Below, one piece after another: positions 32,477 to 42,790 of a DNA stretch of 64,000 nt. The notes under the pieces were generated by a model. That model did no database searches. It saw only the letters and a list, made by a program, of their open reading frames with translations, and was not told the origin of the DNA. The DNA comes from Anniella stebbinsi (lineage: Eukaryota > Chordata > Lepidosauria > Squamata > Anniellidae): the NCBI GenBank assembly GCA_029215795.1, contig JARDYH010000003.1, positions 260,063,562 to 260,127,561 of the forward strand. The letters are read 5' to 3'. Every line of letters begins with the position of its first letter. The first letter of the stretch is position 1. The translations under genes were made by a program, and so were the position numbers.

Positions 32477-32690
32477 CATACATTTATTTATTTATTTATT
32501 TATTCATTCATTCATTCATTCATTGGCGGTTCACACCAATTTGACCCATAAAATACTATGTAAGATACATTATAACAGTTTAAAACTACAGCATAAAGTA
32601 AGAGTAAAAACTAAGATAGTGTTTAGCAGCAATGCAAAACAATACGGTAACAGATTTAAAACAATAGAATTCATACATGGCTGGTTGGGG
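32477..32690 (-). repeat. L2-clade LINE 3' tail with ATTT/ATTC tail
   Basis: An ATTT then ATTC repeat (32477-32525) is followed by GGCGGTTCACACCAATTTG and AAACTACAGCATAAAGTA, AT-rich sequence of the same layout as the 3' part at 5270-5420. No coding part remains. Confidence 0.65.
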
Positions 32691-33604
32691 CTCCATTTGG
32701 CTTAATAGCTCACAAGCTAGCCTTGGCTTACACCTGATAAATTAACGCTTCATTGCCCAATTCTTTTCAGTCATCCCCCGTTCTACCTAACCATTATCTA
32801 TTTTGCCACTCTAACCCTACTCATTAATTTCTGCCACTCCTCCGTGCCATTTCTCCCTGCGCAAGAAGAAGAAGAAAGGAAACCGCCTAACACTTTATTG
32901 GGTTTTCCTTATTCGTCACAGTACTCATATTGCAGCATCATAGCATCTTAGATTAATGAAGCACAACCTCCTTGGCTTCCGTGCATCTCAGCCGCCCTTA
33001 ATCAGGGTCACATTTTTCTTGGGGCAGGAGCAACTTCCAGATATTGAATCCACCAATTGCTCATGCAACAAGGCACTACTATGATATCTTGTGCAAGTCT
33101 AAAATGACGCTTCCTCTTTTTTTAAAAAAAAATGTACAAAAACGATATAGTTTCATGTCAACAATGTATACTCTACAAATACAACAGTCACTGAAAACAC
33201 TGGCTGAAAATCCTAAAGAAAAGGAAATAATGCTTCCTCATGAGATGTGCAAATCAGAAAGTCGTTCTGTTATGGCGAGACCTGCGTCTTTTTGTGTAAG
33301 GGCTTGTGGGAATCCCAACATTCCAGATTTCATTTAGAAAGAAAGAACTTCATAGTTCCTAGTCCTCCTTGTGCAGAGACAGGCCCAATGAGGAAAAAGT
33401 AGTCCACAGAAAATATGCAGCACTCCTGAGAACCCTTCTTAATGGGAAAACTTTTTGTTCTCTCTCTCTTCTTTAAGTAGGAATGAGAGATTCAGCAAAG
33501 CTCGACTCATTAAGGTTCTCTAAATGTCAACCTCTGAGCTCCGCCTGCCTCACTGCTGTTCGTGATTGTGAGCTTCTTCTTGTTTTGTTTGAATGGGGAA
33601 AGTG
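32691..33604. other. Unassigned intron sequence
   Basis: Nothing recognised. The 97-codon frame at 33044-33337 has no recognisable motif. Confidence 0.5.
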
Positions 33605-33924
33605 TAGGCTGACCAGATAAAATCCAGGTCAGGGCTCCTGTATCTTTAACAGTTGTAGAGAAAAGGGAATTTCAGCCAGTGTCATTTGTATGCAATTAGT
33701 TCCTGGTGGAATTCCTTCTTCATCACAACAGTTAAAGGTGCAGGCACTACACTAGAGTGACCATATACAAAAGAAGGCAGGGCCCCTGCACCTTTAACTG
33801 TTGTGATGAAGAGGGAATATCACCAGGAACTAATTGCATACAAATGACACTGGCTGAAATTCCCTTTTCTTTACAACTGTTAAAGTTATATGAGCCCTGA
33901 CCTGGATTTTATCTGGTCAGCCTA
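33605..33924. mobile_element. hAT-type fold-back MITE, subfamily C
   Basis: A 320-bp copy with ends TAGGCTGACCAGATAAAATC and ATTTTATCTGGTCAGCCTA. The flanks do not show an exact duplication. The centre near 33765 carries CACTACACTAGAGTGACC. Confidence 0.92.
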
Positions 33925-34154
33925 ATCAGTCCGCATATAGCGCCTTTCCCCACACCATGTAGATGGTGGGGAAGTGTTTCCATGGGCCATGGAGGAAAAT
34001 AATAACTTTTGCACATTATTTCAATGTGTGTTGCATTTTATACGAACCAGCTGGTTCTAATTACTCTATCTCTGTGGAGAAGCCTTGAAAGTTGAGGTGA
34101 ATCAAAAGCAGAAAGTCCACAGCCTTGATAAGACAGTTCAACCTTTTGAGTCTG

Positions 34155-34693
34155 TGGCTGTTTCTAACCCGGCCTCTTTCCCTGGGAACATCCCTGGCTG
34201 CTCCCTGTGCATCCAAATGATGTACAGGGACTCCTGGGGGCAGGGGGGGGCAGGGGTTTTCCCAGGGATAAAGAATCCCTGGGAAAACCCGATCCTTCCA
34301 GCACTCTGTGGAACGTCCCAAGGCCGCGGGAGGTGTGGCCGACCATCCCACCTGTTGCCCGCTTACTCGCAAGTGGACACCACAAACGGGCTGGGAGCCA
34401 TGCCACACAGCTCCATGCCCATCAGGGGAGGGGCTGGCAGCAATTTTGCCACCCCTGGGATGGCAAGGAGGGGTAAGGGCCATGATTTCAAGGGGGGGTT
34501 CTTTTTTTAGTACTCATTTTTGCATTGGAGTGCAAATGCACTCCCGCCTCCCTTTACAAAAGAAATGGTGTCCATCATGAGCGCAACGTCCTGCTTGCTT
34601 CCACGATGTAGAAAGTGGCGATCATCCTGGCAGGAAGTAAATCCGGGATTGTCCCCAGGCCCTGCCTCTACACCCGTGGGTGTAGAAAGGGCC
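34155..34693 (-). mobile_element. MITE family D, copy 3
   Basis: It is inverted relative to copies 1 and 2. It starts GGCTGTTTCTAACCCGGCC and ends ACACCCGTGGGTGTAGAAAG, GGCC. TCCAAATGATG and GGGATTGTCCCCAGG match the other copies on the opposite strand. Frames of up to 141 codons across it are chance. Confidence 0.85.
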
Positions 34694-35106
34694 TGCATTG
34701 ACTTCCCGTGACATGTAAGGTTCTCCTACACATGGCGATGCTGCTTGGAGATACAATACAATTAGAAACCCTGATATGCTGCGGTGCTGTACGTTATAGG
34801 TTGTTTTAAAATATTCCCTGTATTAGCAATGGTTAATCAGGAGGGACTTCTGCTATGTAAGTAAATTGTGTTTCTAGCTGAACATTACGGGCTGAATCAG
34901 ATGGTAAAGTAGCAATCAAGGAGGGAAGTTTCATCCACTTGGATTCTTCTGGGTTCACATCAATCTTTATAAACTGGGTAATATGGGGAGAACACGCTTG
35001 TGCTTTATTTCTCTGATTAAACCTGCCATCTGAAATTAAACTTTTTTTAAAATAAGAAAAGGAAGCCAGCACATATATAGAGAACCTCAGTTTAGTTGGC
35101 GGTGCT
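34694..35106. other. Unassigned intron sequence
   Basis: Nothing recognised. Confidence 0.45.
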
Positions 35107-35499
35107 AGGGATGGACAGACTCACCGGCATCCAACTGTCAGATGCTCACCACGCTGCCGTTACTGCCCCTCCCCACCCGTGGCATCACGCATACAGGTCG
35201 GTGAGCACCCGACAAGGCTGCGAGGTTGTCCACCCTGGTCTGGAGGCTCCATTGTGATGCACACACCTTTAGTCATGATTCATGTCTTTAATCTTGCAGA
35301 AATGGGGCCTTTACATCCACCATTTACACAAGGTAGGAGCTATGCGATTTCCAGAGCCTCCACTGAACACAACACTGGTGTCTCTGGACCAGAGCAGATG
35401 GCTGCTGGGCACTTGAAGAGTGGGCTTGCGAATGCCCTGGGCCAGCGAACTGGGTCCAGGGGGGCGGACTCCTGGACCCAGTCGGGAACCCGCGACATC
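35107..35499. repeat. Possible TAGGGATG-type element, left part
   Basis: TAGGGATGGACAGACTCACC is the inverse of the end at about 25772-25790. AACTGGGTCCAGGGGGGCGG and CTGGACCCAGTCGGGAACC form a small inverted pair at about 35449-35488. The same words occur near 48080 and 61980. The right end was not found. Confidence 0.4.
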
Positions 35500-35660
35500 C
35501 CTAGGCAGCGCATACCCCATGCACATAGATGGTCCCTGGTTCAAGCCCTGGCATTTCCAGATGAAAAAGGATCTGGTATCAAGCAATGTGGAAGGTCCGT
35601 GCTTCAGACCCTGGAGAGTTGCTGCCAGTCAGATTAGGAAATACTGGGTTGGGCAGAACA
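35500..35660 (+). repeat. tRNA-derived SINE fragment
   Basis: Box B is GGTTCAAGCCC (35538-35548). It is followed by TGGCATTTCCAGATGAAAAA, and then CAGACCCTGGAGAGTTGCTG, CCAGTCAG, the body of the SINE also at 20964 and 59316. The head before box B is weak. Confidence 0.65.
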
Positions 35661-35764
35661 GGGATCTGGCGCTAGACATTTACGGATTCTGTAAAATCCA
35701 TTCTGTCTGCATTTTATGGATTGTCAGGTGCCTTTCGGTCCATCGTCTGCTCACTGATGGAATC

Positions 35765-36100
35765 GTTTTTCTTTAAAGTTCCCGAATTTTGCGCAATTTC
35801 ACATTTGCGTAAATTAGCACTTGGAAAATGTGCAATTCACCCCCCTCCCCATGTTCCCTTTGAGGGAACTGCACATTCTCAGCCAGCATTGTTGTTGCTG
35901 TTGTTAATATTATTCTATTGTTTTTCTATTACTAAGTTTGTGTAAAATCCCAGAAAGTTGGGGGTGAAAACCCTCTGCAAATCCCCAGAATTTGTGTAAC
36001 TTGTGGAAAGCCAGTCCTCTGCAGAACCCATGGATTGGAAATCCACTCATTTGATTCCATTGCAGATTTCTCTGACATTTCTATCTGGCACATAAGAACG
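35765..36100. repeat. Fragment of the AAATTTGC-rich repeat family
   Basis: AATTTTGCGCAATTTCACATT, TAAAATCCCAGAAAGTTG and TTGATTCCATTGCAGATTTC occur in the same order as at 47080-47395. Both copies end in the same TTCTC(T/C)-(G/A)ACAT words. Confidence 0.5.
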
Positions 36101-36439
36101 GAGGATGCAGCCAGCAAAGCATGTGCGATACTACTGGGCCGTAGCCTTTCTCCAGCACAAAGGCAGTTTCATATGAAGTTACATTTTCTCAATTTTGTTA
36201 CAGGGAAGTGGTGTCATCGCTGTTTCCAGATGTTAGCACAGCTACAGACTGAAACACAAGCCAACAGTTCCAAGGGGAAGCTTCCACTTTGCAACCATTC
36301 CAGATGGCCAAGCAAGTTACAGCCATCTTGCGGGTAACCCTTTGATTTGCTTTTGAGAGTGTTTCATTTTACGCAGCCTGTATTCCTATTTTCTACTGAT
36401 TGGATGCTGCTCTGGTGTAATTCAATGAAAGCGGAATGG
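36101..36439. other. Unassigned intron sequence
   Basis: Nothing recognised. Confidence 0.4.
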
Positions 36440-36765
36440 CAGTAGATTCACGATGAAGAAAAGGAAGCTCTTATTCACACAGTGCATAGTTACTATGGAA
36501 TTCGCTACTGCAAGATGCAATGATGGCCACCAACTTAGACAGCTGTAAGAAGCGATTAGACAAATCCATGGGGGATAACACTGTCAATGGCTACTATCTC
36601 CAAGATCAGAGGCAGTACACTGGGGAACATGAGCAGGAGGAGGGTATTGATTTCACATTCTGCCTATGAGCTTCCCATATGCATCCACTTGTCCATTGTG
36701 TGAGCAGAATGCTGGACTGGATAGGCCTTTGGTCTGATCCAGCATGGCTCTAATTATATTCTTTT
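36440..36765 (+). repeat. CR1-type LINE 3' end with C-terminal codons
   Basis: Upstream, TATGGAATTCGCTACTGCAA and ATGATGGCCACCAACTTAGA correspond to the worn C-terminal codons of CR1 ORF2. Then AATGGCTACTATCTCCAAGA, GGGGAACATGAGCAGGAGG and GCTGGACTGGATAGGCC form the 3' part. It is the plus-strand counterpart of 55541-56090. Confidence 0.75.
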
Positions 36766-36774
36766 GTTTTTATT

Positions 36775-36820
36775 GGGAGAGAGAGAGAGAGAGAGGGAGA
36801 GAGAGAGAGAGAGAGAGAGA
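36775..36820. repeat. GA dinucleotide microsatellite
   Basis: About 22 GA units with one GG interruption. Confidence 0.95.
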
Positions 36821-37285
36821 CCTTGCCTTTAAAATAAAAAAATATGGACACAATCCCATGGATTGCTTCCTGGGTACTTGTAAGCCCCCAGGGTGGCTGC
36901 AGCACAGACCAGATCTTCTCCTCCGTGATTCATCCATCCTGCTTTTTTGCCTTGACAGCTGGTTTTGGCAGTTTAGCTAGAGGCTTTGGAGCAGGAGAGG
37001 GAGAGGCTGTGCACTGCTTAGGATGCTGTCTAAACTGGCTTCCATGGCCTCCTCTCCTCCCCGCCCCTAGGGACCATCCCCCTTTTGCCGTCTCCACACT
37101 TGGCTTTCCGAGCATGGAGAGGCAGCTGCCGCAGTTCACTGTGGGCTAGCTGCGAGGGGCAGGGGGTGGGTAGTATGGTTTCCTGGCTCTGAGCTCAGAG
37201 TGCCGCCTATGAGCTCAGAGCCAGAAAAATGAACAATCCTATGTGCCCCCAGGCACTGCCTAGGGGATATAGGATTGCTCCCTAC
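36821..37285. other. Unassigned intron sequence
   Basis: GAGCTCAGAG occurs twice, at about 37190 and 37212, in opposite halves of a weak mirror. No gene was recognised. Confidence 0.4.
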
Positions 37286-37375
37286 ACTATATTTTTTAAT
37301 GTTTTATTATGTGAGCCACCTTCTGAAGACCTGGCCCTTAAAGGCAGCTCACAAATGATTAAATAAATGAATAAA
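37286..37375 (+). repeat. L2-like LINE 3' tail
   Basis: ATTATGTGAGCCACCTTCTG, AAGGCAGCTCACAAATGATT and AAATAAATGAATAAA have the layout of the L2 3' end, diverged. Confidence 0.5.
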
Positions 37376-37556
37376 AGCACAAGGAAGCTAGTCCTTCAGG
37401 TTGCTGCAACAATGAAGAGTAATGGCAAGCACATTTTATCATCCTGTAGGCATCCCAACATTGGTGAAGACCAACAGGCCAACACAGATGCTTACGCTAG
37501 AGACTCCAGAGGAGCTAAGAAGAGGGACAGGTTTTAATGCACCTAGCAGACCACAT

Positions 37557-37625
37557 CATTTAAGAACAGAGGACAAGCCATGCTGGATCAGAACAAGGGT
37601 CCATCTAGCCCAGCACTCTCTTCCA
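37557..37625 (-). repeat. CR1-type LINE 3' end fragment
   Basis: CATGCTGGATCAGAACAAGG, GTCCATCTAGCCCAGCACTC is the inverted CR1 3' terminus, as at 47403 and 55555. Confidence 0.7.
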
Positions 37626-38675
37626 GGATGGCACAATGTGCTTTCAAAAAATAATCACCATAGAAAGTTTTCCAAGGGTGGGGGGAGTGTAAACTGCTGA
37701 TGGATCAATAAGTAATTTCTTGTGAAAGGAACTCTTCTGTCTTCAGCAAAGTTGCAAGGTTCTTAAATCAAACTCACACTTAATTTATTAACAAAGTTGA
37801 GATTAATCTAAACTGCTAAAAATCTCGGCTGCCCTACTTAAGTTTATCTCAACTGATCATTTATTTATGATGCCATAAAAAACCAGACGCTTTCCGTGGC
37901 GATTGCTACTTATTGGCTCTAAGGCAACTTGAAATTACCCTGCTCGACTTTTCAGGGTGACAACTGTGGTTTCCGCTCAAAATTTATCATGGCACGGTAC
38001 TGGCGGGATCAGGCGGCTCTCGTCAGGATTAACAATGTACCCGGCCAAATGGGATCATTACCATTCCTCTGACAGATTCCTTCTCTAATCTGACGTTTGT
38101 ATACATGAACTGCCATGTATTACAACAGTTGAGAACGCAGATGACAGCCAGCTCTGAAAACAGATGATGTGGACACTGGATTCAAGGTGTCCCTCCTGTC
38201 TCCATGGATCTCTTTTGGATTAGAATGACCATCCAGATCAAAGGTGCTGAAACCCAGGCATGGAGGCCAAATCCAGCCTGTCTGCATTCCTAACTCAGCC
38301 CTCCAGGGTTTCCCAAATAGCCATGTTCGATTTCCTGCAACGACTAATCATTTTGTGGTTTGCATGGCTTTTGTGCTGTTCTTTCTCCATTCCGAGAGCT
38401 TGAAATGTGTCTTCTCTGGCTTAGTTACTAGCAGTAAGAACTTGAAGCTAAAATATGCTGGTATTTTGGGCCCACCCCTTTTGCCTTCCACCTGCCCCCA
38501 CTGGGATGTGTCCCCTGTGAGTTTCTCCAAAACGGACCTGGCCTTTGGGCTAGAAGAAGTTCAAAACCCTGGATTCAGATGGTCCTGTCTAAACTGGAGA
38601 GGCTGGGAAGCTGTCTGGAGAAACTGACATAGTTTTGGAAGAGGTGGGGGCTATTCAGAAGGAGTCACTCAGATT
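37626..38675. other. Intron sequence with a repeat-free block at 37740-38150
   Basis: From 37740 to 38150 no repeat word from elsewhere in the window was found and simple repeats are absent. It is listed as a candidate conserved non-coding block by exclusion only. The 127-codon frame at 38244-38627 has no recognisable domain. Confidence 0.3.
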
Positions 38676-39151
38676 TAGGCTGACCATATGAAAAGGAGGA
38701 CAGGGCTCATGTAACTTTAACAGGTGTAGAGAAAAGGGAATTTCAGCCAGTGTCATTTGTAGGCAATTAGTTCCTGGTGAAATTCCCTCTTCATCACAAC
38801 AGTTAAAGTTGCATGCGGTATACTAGAGTGACTAGGCTGACCATATGAAAAGGAGGACAGGGCTCATGTAACTTTAACAGTTGCAGAGAAAAGGGTATTT
38901 CAGCTGGCTTCATTTGTATGCAATTAGTACCTGGTGAAATTCCCTCTTCATCACAACAGTTAAAGTTGCAGGGGCCCTACCTTCTTTTGTATATGATCAC
39001 TCTAGTATAGTGCCTGCAACTTTAACTGTTGTGATGAAGAGGGAATTTCACCAGGAACTAATTTCATTCAAATGACAGTGGCTGAAATGCCCTTTTCTCT
39101 ACAACTGTTAAAGTTACATGTGCCCTGTCCTCCTTTTCATATGGTCAGCCT
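38676..39151. mobile_element. hAT-type fold-back MITE, subfamily B, one-and-a-half units
   Basis: The block starts TAGGCTGACCATATGAAAAG at 38676, reaches mid-element at about 38832 and then restarts with the same left end at 38833. From there it runs a full 319-bp unit to TCATATGGTCAGCCTA. A single exact target duplication CTCAGATT flanks the whole block (38668-38675 and 39152-39159). The structure is left half, left half, right half. Confidence 0.93.
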
Positions 39152-39197
39152 ACTCAGATTGGAGTGCCATCTTGGTGGGCTGAGCAGTGCCGCCTTG

Positions 39198-39242
39198 TTT
39201 CATAGAATCACAGAATAGTAGAGTTGGATGAGGCCTATAAGG
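39198..39242 (-). repeat. Short CR1-type LINE fragment
   Basis: TCATAGAATCACAGAATAGT, AGAGTTGGATGAGGCCTATA, AGG is the CR1 3' motif common in birds and reptiles. Confidence 0.65.
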
Positions 39243-39330
39243 ACAGGGTCATTGCTGAAAGGCCAAACATCCCTGTCTGTGAAGTTGTCTGGAGGAGGCC
39301 TATGCCTCCTTTTATAAGTTGAGACAAAGA

Positions 39331-39650
39331 TAGGCTGACCATATGAAAAGGAGGACAGGGCTCATGTAACTTTAACAGTTGTAGAGAAAAGGGAATTTCA
39401 GCCAGTGTCATTTGTATGCAATTAGTTCCTGGTGAAATTCCCTCTTCATCACAACAGTTAAAGGTGCAGGGGCCCTGCCTTCTATTGTATATGGTCACTC
39501 TAGTATAGTGCCTGAACCTTTAACTGTTGTGATGAGGAGGGAATTTCACCAGGAACTAATTGCATACAAATGACACTGGCTGAAATTCCCTTTTCTCTAC
39601 AACTGTTAAAGTTACATGAGCCCTGTCCTCCTTTTCATATGGTCAGCCTA
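39331..39650. mobile_element. hAT-type fold-back MITE, subfamily B, complete, with target duplication
   Basis: A 320-bp copy from TAGGCTGACCATATGAAAAG to CTTTTCATATGGTCAGCCTA, flanked by the exact 8-bp repeat GACAAAGA (39323-39330 and 39651-39658). It is the cleanest full-length copy and a good reference for the family. Confidence 0.96.
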
Positions 39651-39795
39651 GACAAAGACGAAGGAGCATATGCTAGGAACATCTCATCTCATGGTCCAAA
39701 ACTCCTCCTTGTTTGGATCCATCACTGTCTGGGACTTTGAAAGCACTCTGCACATGGATTGGACTTTGGATTACAAAGAACTTGCCATGAAATAC

Positions 39796-39890
39796 GCTTG
39801 CACAGATTCTGACATTCCAAACTAGTTCTAATTAAATCCTAGCTAAAAATTGTAAGGCCTCATGGCAGTGCCGAAACCTGCTCCTGACAT
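39796..39890 (+). repeat. GCTTGCACAG repeat, copy 1
   Basis: GCTTGCACAGATTCTGACAT, then CCAAACTAGTTCTAATTAAA, TCCTAGCTAAAAATTGT and GGCCTCATGGCAGTGCC. The family is not identified. Confidence 0.7.
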
Positions 39891-40044
39891 CAACCCCACT
39901 CCCAAAACGCCTCCCACCCGGAAAACCTACTCTCCTCCCCCAACACTTGCCTGGCTTAGTTGCTTGGGGCTGGCTAAGCATCGCGCTAGGTTGGGAGAAG
40001 TGACTCCCATCTGCTCTTCTCTGAGAACACTTGACAGAGATTAA

Positions 40045-40137
40045 GCTTGCACAGATTCTGACATTCCAAACTAGTTCTAATTAAATCCTAGCTAAAAACT
40101 ATGAGGCCTCATGGCTGTGCCAAAAGCTACTTCTGAC
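40045..40137 (+). repeat. GCTTGCACAG repeat, copy 2
   Basis: Same order of words as copy 1, about 90% alike by eye, 249 bp further on and in the same orientation. Confidence 0.7.
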
Positions 40138-40894
40138 ACTTCCAGGGTCTGGCATTCCAAGACCCTGTTGTGTTCAAGTCACTACCATCACCACCACCAC
40201 CACTCACACACAAATTCCATAGTACTTAGCAGAGGTGATATGGAAAGTAGGAAGAATTCTCTTTAAGGCTTTTCTGGACACATGGGATGTGTCTAGGACA
40301 GATGAGGGCTAGAGCTCCTTTCCATGTTACCCAATTTTACAGGATGCGACATATCGGTGGCATTTGAGAGATATGTAAAATTAGTCCAGTTCCCCTGAAT
40401 TATTTCCAGAATAGATCCTAGAAGTGGGTTCCTCCAAGGCCTCTACTTACAGTGACTGGAATATTCTAAGCATGCCTGAAACTTAAATATATTACCAGCT
40501 TCACAACCTAAGTACATAGTTTGCTATCTCATCCGGTTCTCACCAATCACTGCAACAGCCAAAAGAGAAGTCTCCTGTTTTATCAAGGTGATTCAGAACT
40601 CAATCTACAACCTTGTTCAATCCCACTGAAGTCAGCAGCTCTAAAATGGTTTGAAATCCTGCATTTTGCCGTTCACCAACATGATTAGTCTCTCCTCGTC
40701 CCCCACTCCCCACCCCAAAAAATCTCTTCTGAAAATTGGATTGAAATTTATAAATCACTCAACTACTTCGAGGGAGGGGGAAATGTTACTCCATGGCAGG
40801 AAATCAATTTCAGGAAAGGACAGTATTGTAATCGCCATAGCGAAAGCAGGAATTGAAAAGCAAAGATGAATAGTCGCATTATATTCGGCTGATA

Positions 40895-40905
40895 GTACTT
40901 ACGAT
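40895..40905 (-). other. NRXN1: Splice donor of the NRXN1 exon
   Basis: On the minus strand the exon ends in CACATC, followed by GTAAGTAC, a near-consensus donor. The break falls after a complete Ile codon (phase 0). The next neurexin exon would begin with His-Gln-Gly-Lys and is not in the window. Confidence 0.9.
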
Positions 40906-41084
40906 GTGTAGCTCTAAGTAATCACCGAGCCCAGTAGAGCTATCCACTCGCACCAAGATGGCTTCTTTCTGAGATGTGCTAAACCCTATTGCCAGTCTAT
41001 CTGCTCGCGTGCTGGGCCGATCGTTGGGAGGCCATGTATAAGTGATCTGTCCACCACCTTTGCTAAATATATACGTTGTTCCCG
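40903..41084 (-). CDS. NRXN1: NRXN1 internal exon, start of the LNS6 (beta LNS) domain
   Basis: This is one 182-bp coding exon of neurexin-1, a presynaptic adhesion receptor that binds neuroligins, LRRTMs and cerebellins across the synapse. It encodes two bases of a split Ala codon and then 60 residues, from [10 protein letters not shown] to GDYLELHI. The exon begins after a ctcttacag acceptor and ends before a GTAAGT donor, so phase is 1 in and 0 out. The residues [18 protein letters not shown] and [10 protein letters not shown] fit NRXN1 rather than NRXN2 (which has FGKGGALITY and MDRLAVGFS) or NRXN3 (which has FGKSGGLILY), as I recall those proteins. In rat beta-neurexin-1 numbering the frame contains N103, S107, R109, L135 (neuroligin interface) and the calcium ligand D137 (codon 40921-40923). 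Compared with the mammalian protein as remembered, T replaces K in ITYKWPP, S replaces V in STVQKE, and I replaces V in KEAVLV. The exon is shared by alpha and beta forms and lies just after the beta-specific first exon in transcript order. No other NRXN1 exon was found here, which fits the very long introns of this gene. Confidence 0.95.
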
Positions 41085-41106
41085 CTGTAAGAGAAAAAGA
41101 AAATTC
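41085..41106 (-). other. NRXN1: Splice acceptor and polypyrimidine tract of the NRXN1 exon
   Basis: Read on the minus strand, the sequence upstream of the exon is a run of T and C ending in ctcttacag, directly before CGGGAACA. Using this acceptor leaves two exon bases before the GGA (Gly) codon, so the preceding exon must supply the first G of the Ala codon. That matches the His-Ala-Gly-Thr-Thr junction known from neurexins. Confidence 0.9.
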
Positions 41107-42120
41107 ATTAGACTTTTCATACAAGTCTAACCCTTTTAAAAACAACAACAATCAAGTCCTCCAAGATAGATAGATAGATAAATAGATATTGATATATTAT
41201 ATGTCTTTATGAAGTGCATTTATTAGGGATGGGCAAATCTGTCAAATTCAGTTTCACTCAGATTCACAGTTCTCCAATCTTAAATTTGTCTCCAACTTTA
41301 AGAATTTTTTTCCAAACCTAAATTTGGTTTGTCCCAAATGTATAAGTTTGCATGAAAATTTGTACTCATTTTTGAATTAATGTCTCCGAACAAGTCCATT
41401 TTTGTACACAATTTTGCCTAACATAGACATGTTGGGCAAGGGATTTCCTATAAAGCATGTTTGTACATTATTGTCATTATTATCTGTCTTTCTCAGGGAG
41501 CAACATTTTGAAGGATAAGTAAGTTTCAGTTTGCATATTAATTAAATACATTCACATTGAAAGGTGGACTGAATGAATCCCCCCCTACCCCATCCTTACT
41601 TTCAGTATCGTTTCACACATTACGGTCTTGGCATGATGACCCTCTGAGGGCCTGTTCAGAAGACACTTTAAACCCGTCTGGTTAAGGCGTTTGGTTAAGC
41701 AGCAGAGTTTAAGGAGTCGTGTGCAATGCGTATTGCTAAACTCTGCTCACTGACTAACCTAGGCTGCCTCTACATGAGAGGTTTAAAGCTCTTTCAAGTC
41801 TCATTAAAATGTTTACCTCTACATGAGCAGAGCGCAAATCGGGAGTTGAGATGCATTATCTATTTGATTATGCGCATTATCGAATGCGCGTTAAATAGCG
41901 AATTTTATTTTGCTGCGGCCCGTTAAAGCGCATTTTGACTATGTGAACAAGCGATTCTCCGCATTAACTACTTCTAAAGCGCATTTCAAACAACCAGTAA
42001 GGCCACCAGTTGTGTGCTCAATTCCCTCCCGCGTACAGTCATTTACTATAAAAGCGCTTCCGAGAAGATGCGCATAATCGGAGAACCAGGCATTAAACCG
42101 AATTCTTGTAGAGGGGGTCC
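41107..42120. other. NRXN1 intron upstream of the exon
   Basis: It contains a GATA-like run (41166-41188) and TAGGGATGGGCAAATCTG at 41225, which resembles a hAT end. GGCCTGTTCAGAAGACAC at 41649 matches the left end of the MITE at 24055. No complete element could be bounded, and no coding sequence was seen. Confidence 0.45.
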
Positions 42121-42309
42121 TAGAGTGACCATATGGAAAGGAGGACAGGGTTCATGTATTTTTAACAGTTGTATAGAAAAGAGGATTTCAGCAGGTGTCA
42201 TTTGTATGCACGCAGCACCTGGTGAAATCCCCTCTTCATCACAACAGTTAAAGCTGCAGGAGGGCATGGCTCCTGCCGCTTTAACTGTTGTGATGAAGAG
42301 GGAATTTCC
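42121..42309. mobile_element. hAT-type fold-back MITE, subfamily A, right arm truncated
   Basis: It starts TAGAGTGACCATATGGAAAG and passes the centre at AAGCTGCAGGAGGGCATGG. It stops in the right arm after GAAGAGGGAATTTCC. The right terminus is missing. Confidence 0.85.
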
Positions 42310-42339
42310 ATAAGATTCACTGTAACCATTGCTGTCACG

Positions 42340-42790
42340 TATCGTCTTCCATATCCCAATATATCCGAAACATATTGCTCTACAGCTGGGGAAATACAAG
42401 AATTTTGTTTCACTTTGCAAATCATTTGAACTTGCGCTGCTCGGAATAGTGAATGTGAACGCAAATACAAGCATTTTTTTTTTTAAAGTTTGCAAATGCC
42501 TAAACTTTGAAAAAAAAATGTGTAGTTTGAAAAATGCACACTAAAATGCATTTAATAATAATAATAATACACATTTTCACAATTTAGTTAGTGGGGGGGG
42601 AGGAGCACACTTTTGAAAAGTAAGCATGAAGATGCACACTTTTCCCATTCTAATTGGGCACTTTTTCCATCCGAACGAAAAGAAAAACAGGTTGCAAATG
42701 AAAATGAGAGTGATACAAACTGAGCTACAATGTGGAGTATGGAATATCTTGGCATGCCTGAGCATCCCTGGTTGTCACATCCCTACATAC
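42340..42790. repeat. Possible MITE rich in TGCAAA/CACTTT words
   Basis: The tract has TTTGCAAATC-, AATGCACA- and TGGGCACTTTTTCCATCCGA-type words like those of the element at 59402-59828 and the tract at 45660-46060. It ends near TGGTTGTCACATCCCTAC. The left end is not defined. Confidence 0.4.

Larger units (their letters stand above)
39659..40902. other. NRXN1 intron just downstream of the exon, with a duplicated 95-bp block
   Basis: A block starting GCTTGCACAGATTCTGACAT occurs at 39796-39890 and again at 40045-40137. A related block lies at 57264-57357. No gene other than NRXN1 was recognised. The last 250 bases before the exon show no repeat. Confidence 0.6.

Noticed and set aside
34061..34580. 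Frames of 140-141 codons on both strands
   Set aside because: They are translations of MITE family D copy 3 on either strand.
35107..35660. A possible 118- or 152-codon gene
   Set aside because: The frames cover a SINE and a transposon-like tract, and no domain was recognised.
42046..42495. 149-codon minus-strand frame
   Set aside because: It reads through a truncated hAT-type MITE, with the same arm peptides (FNCCDEEGISPG) that appear wherever the family occurs.
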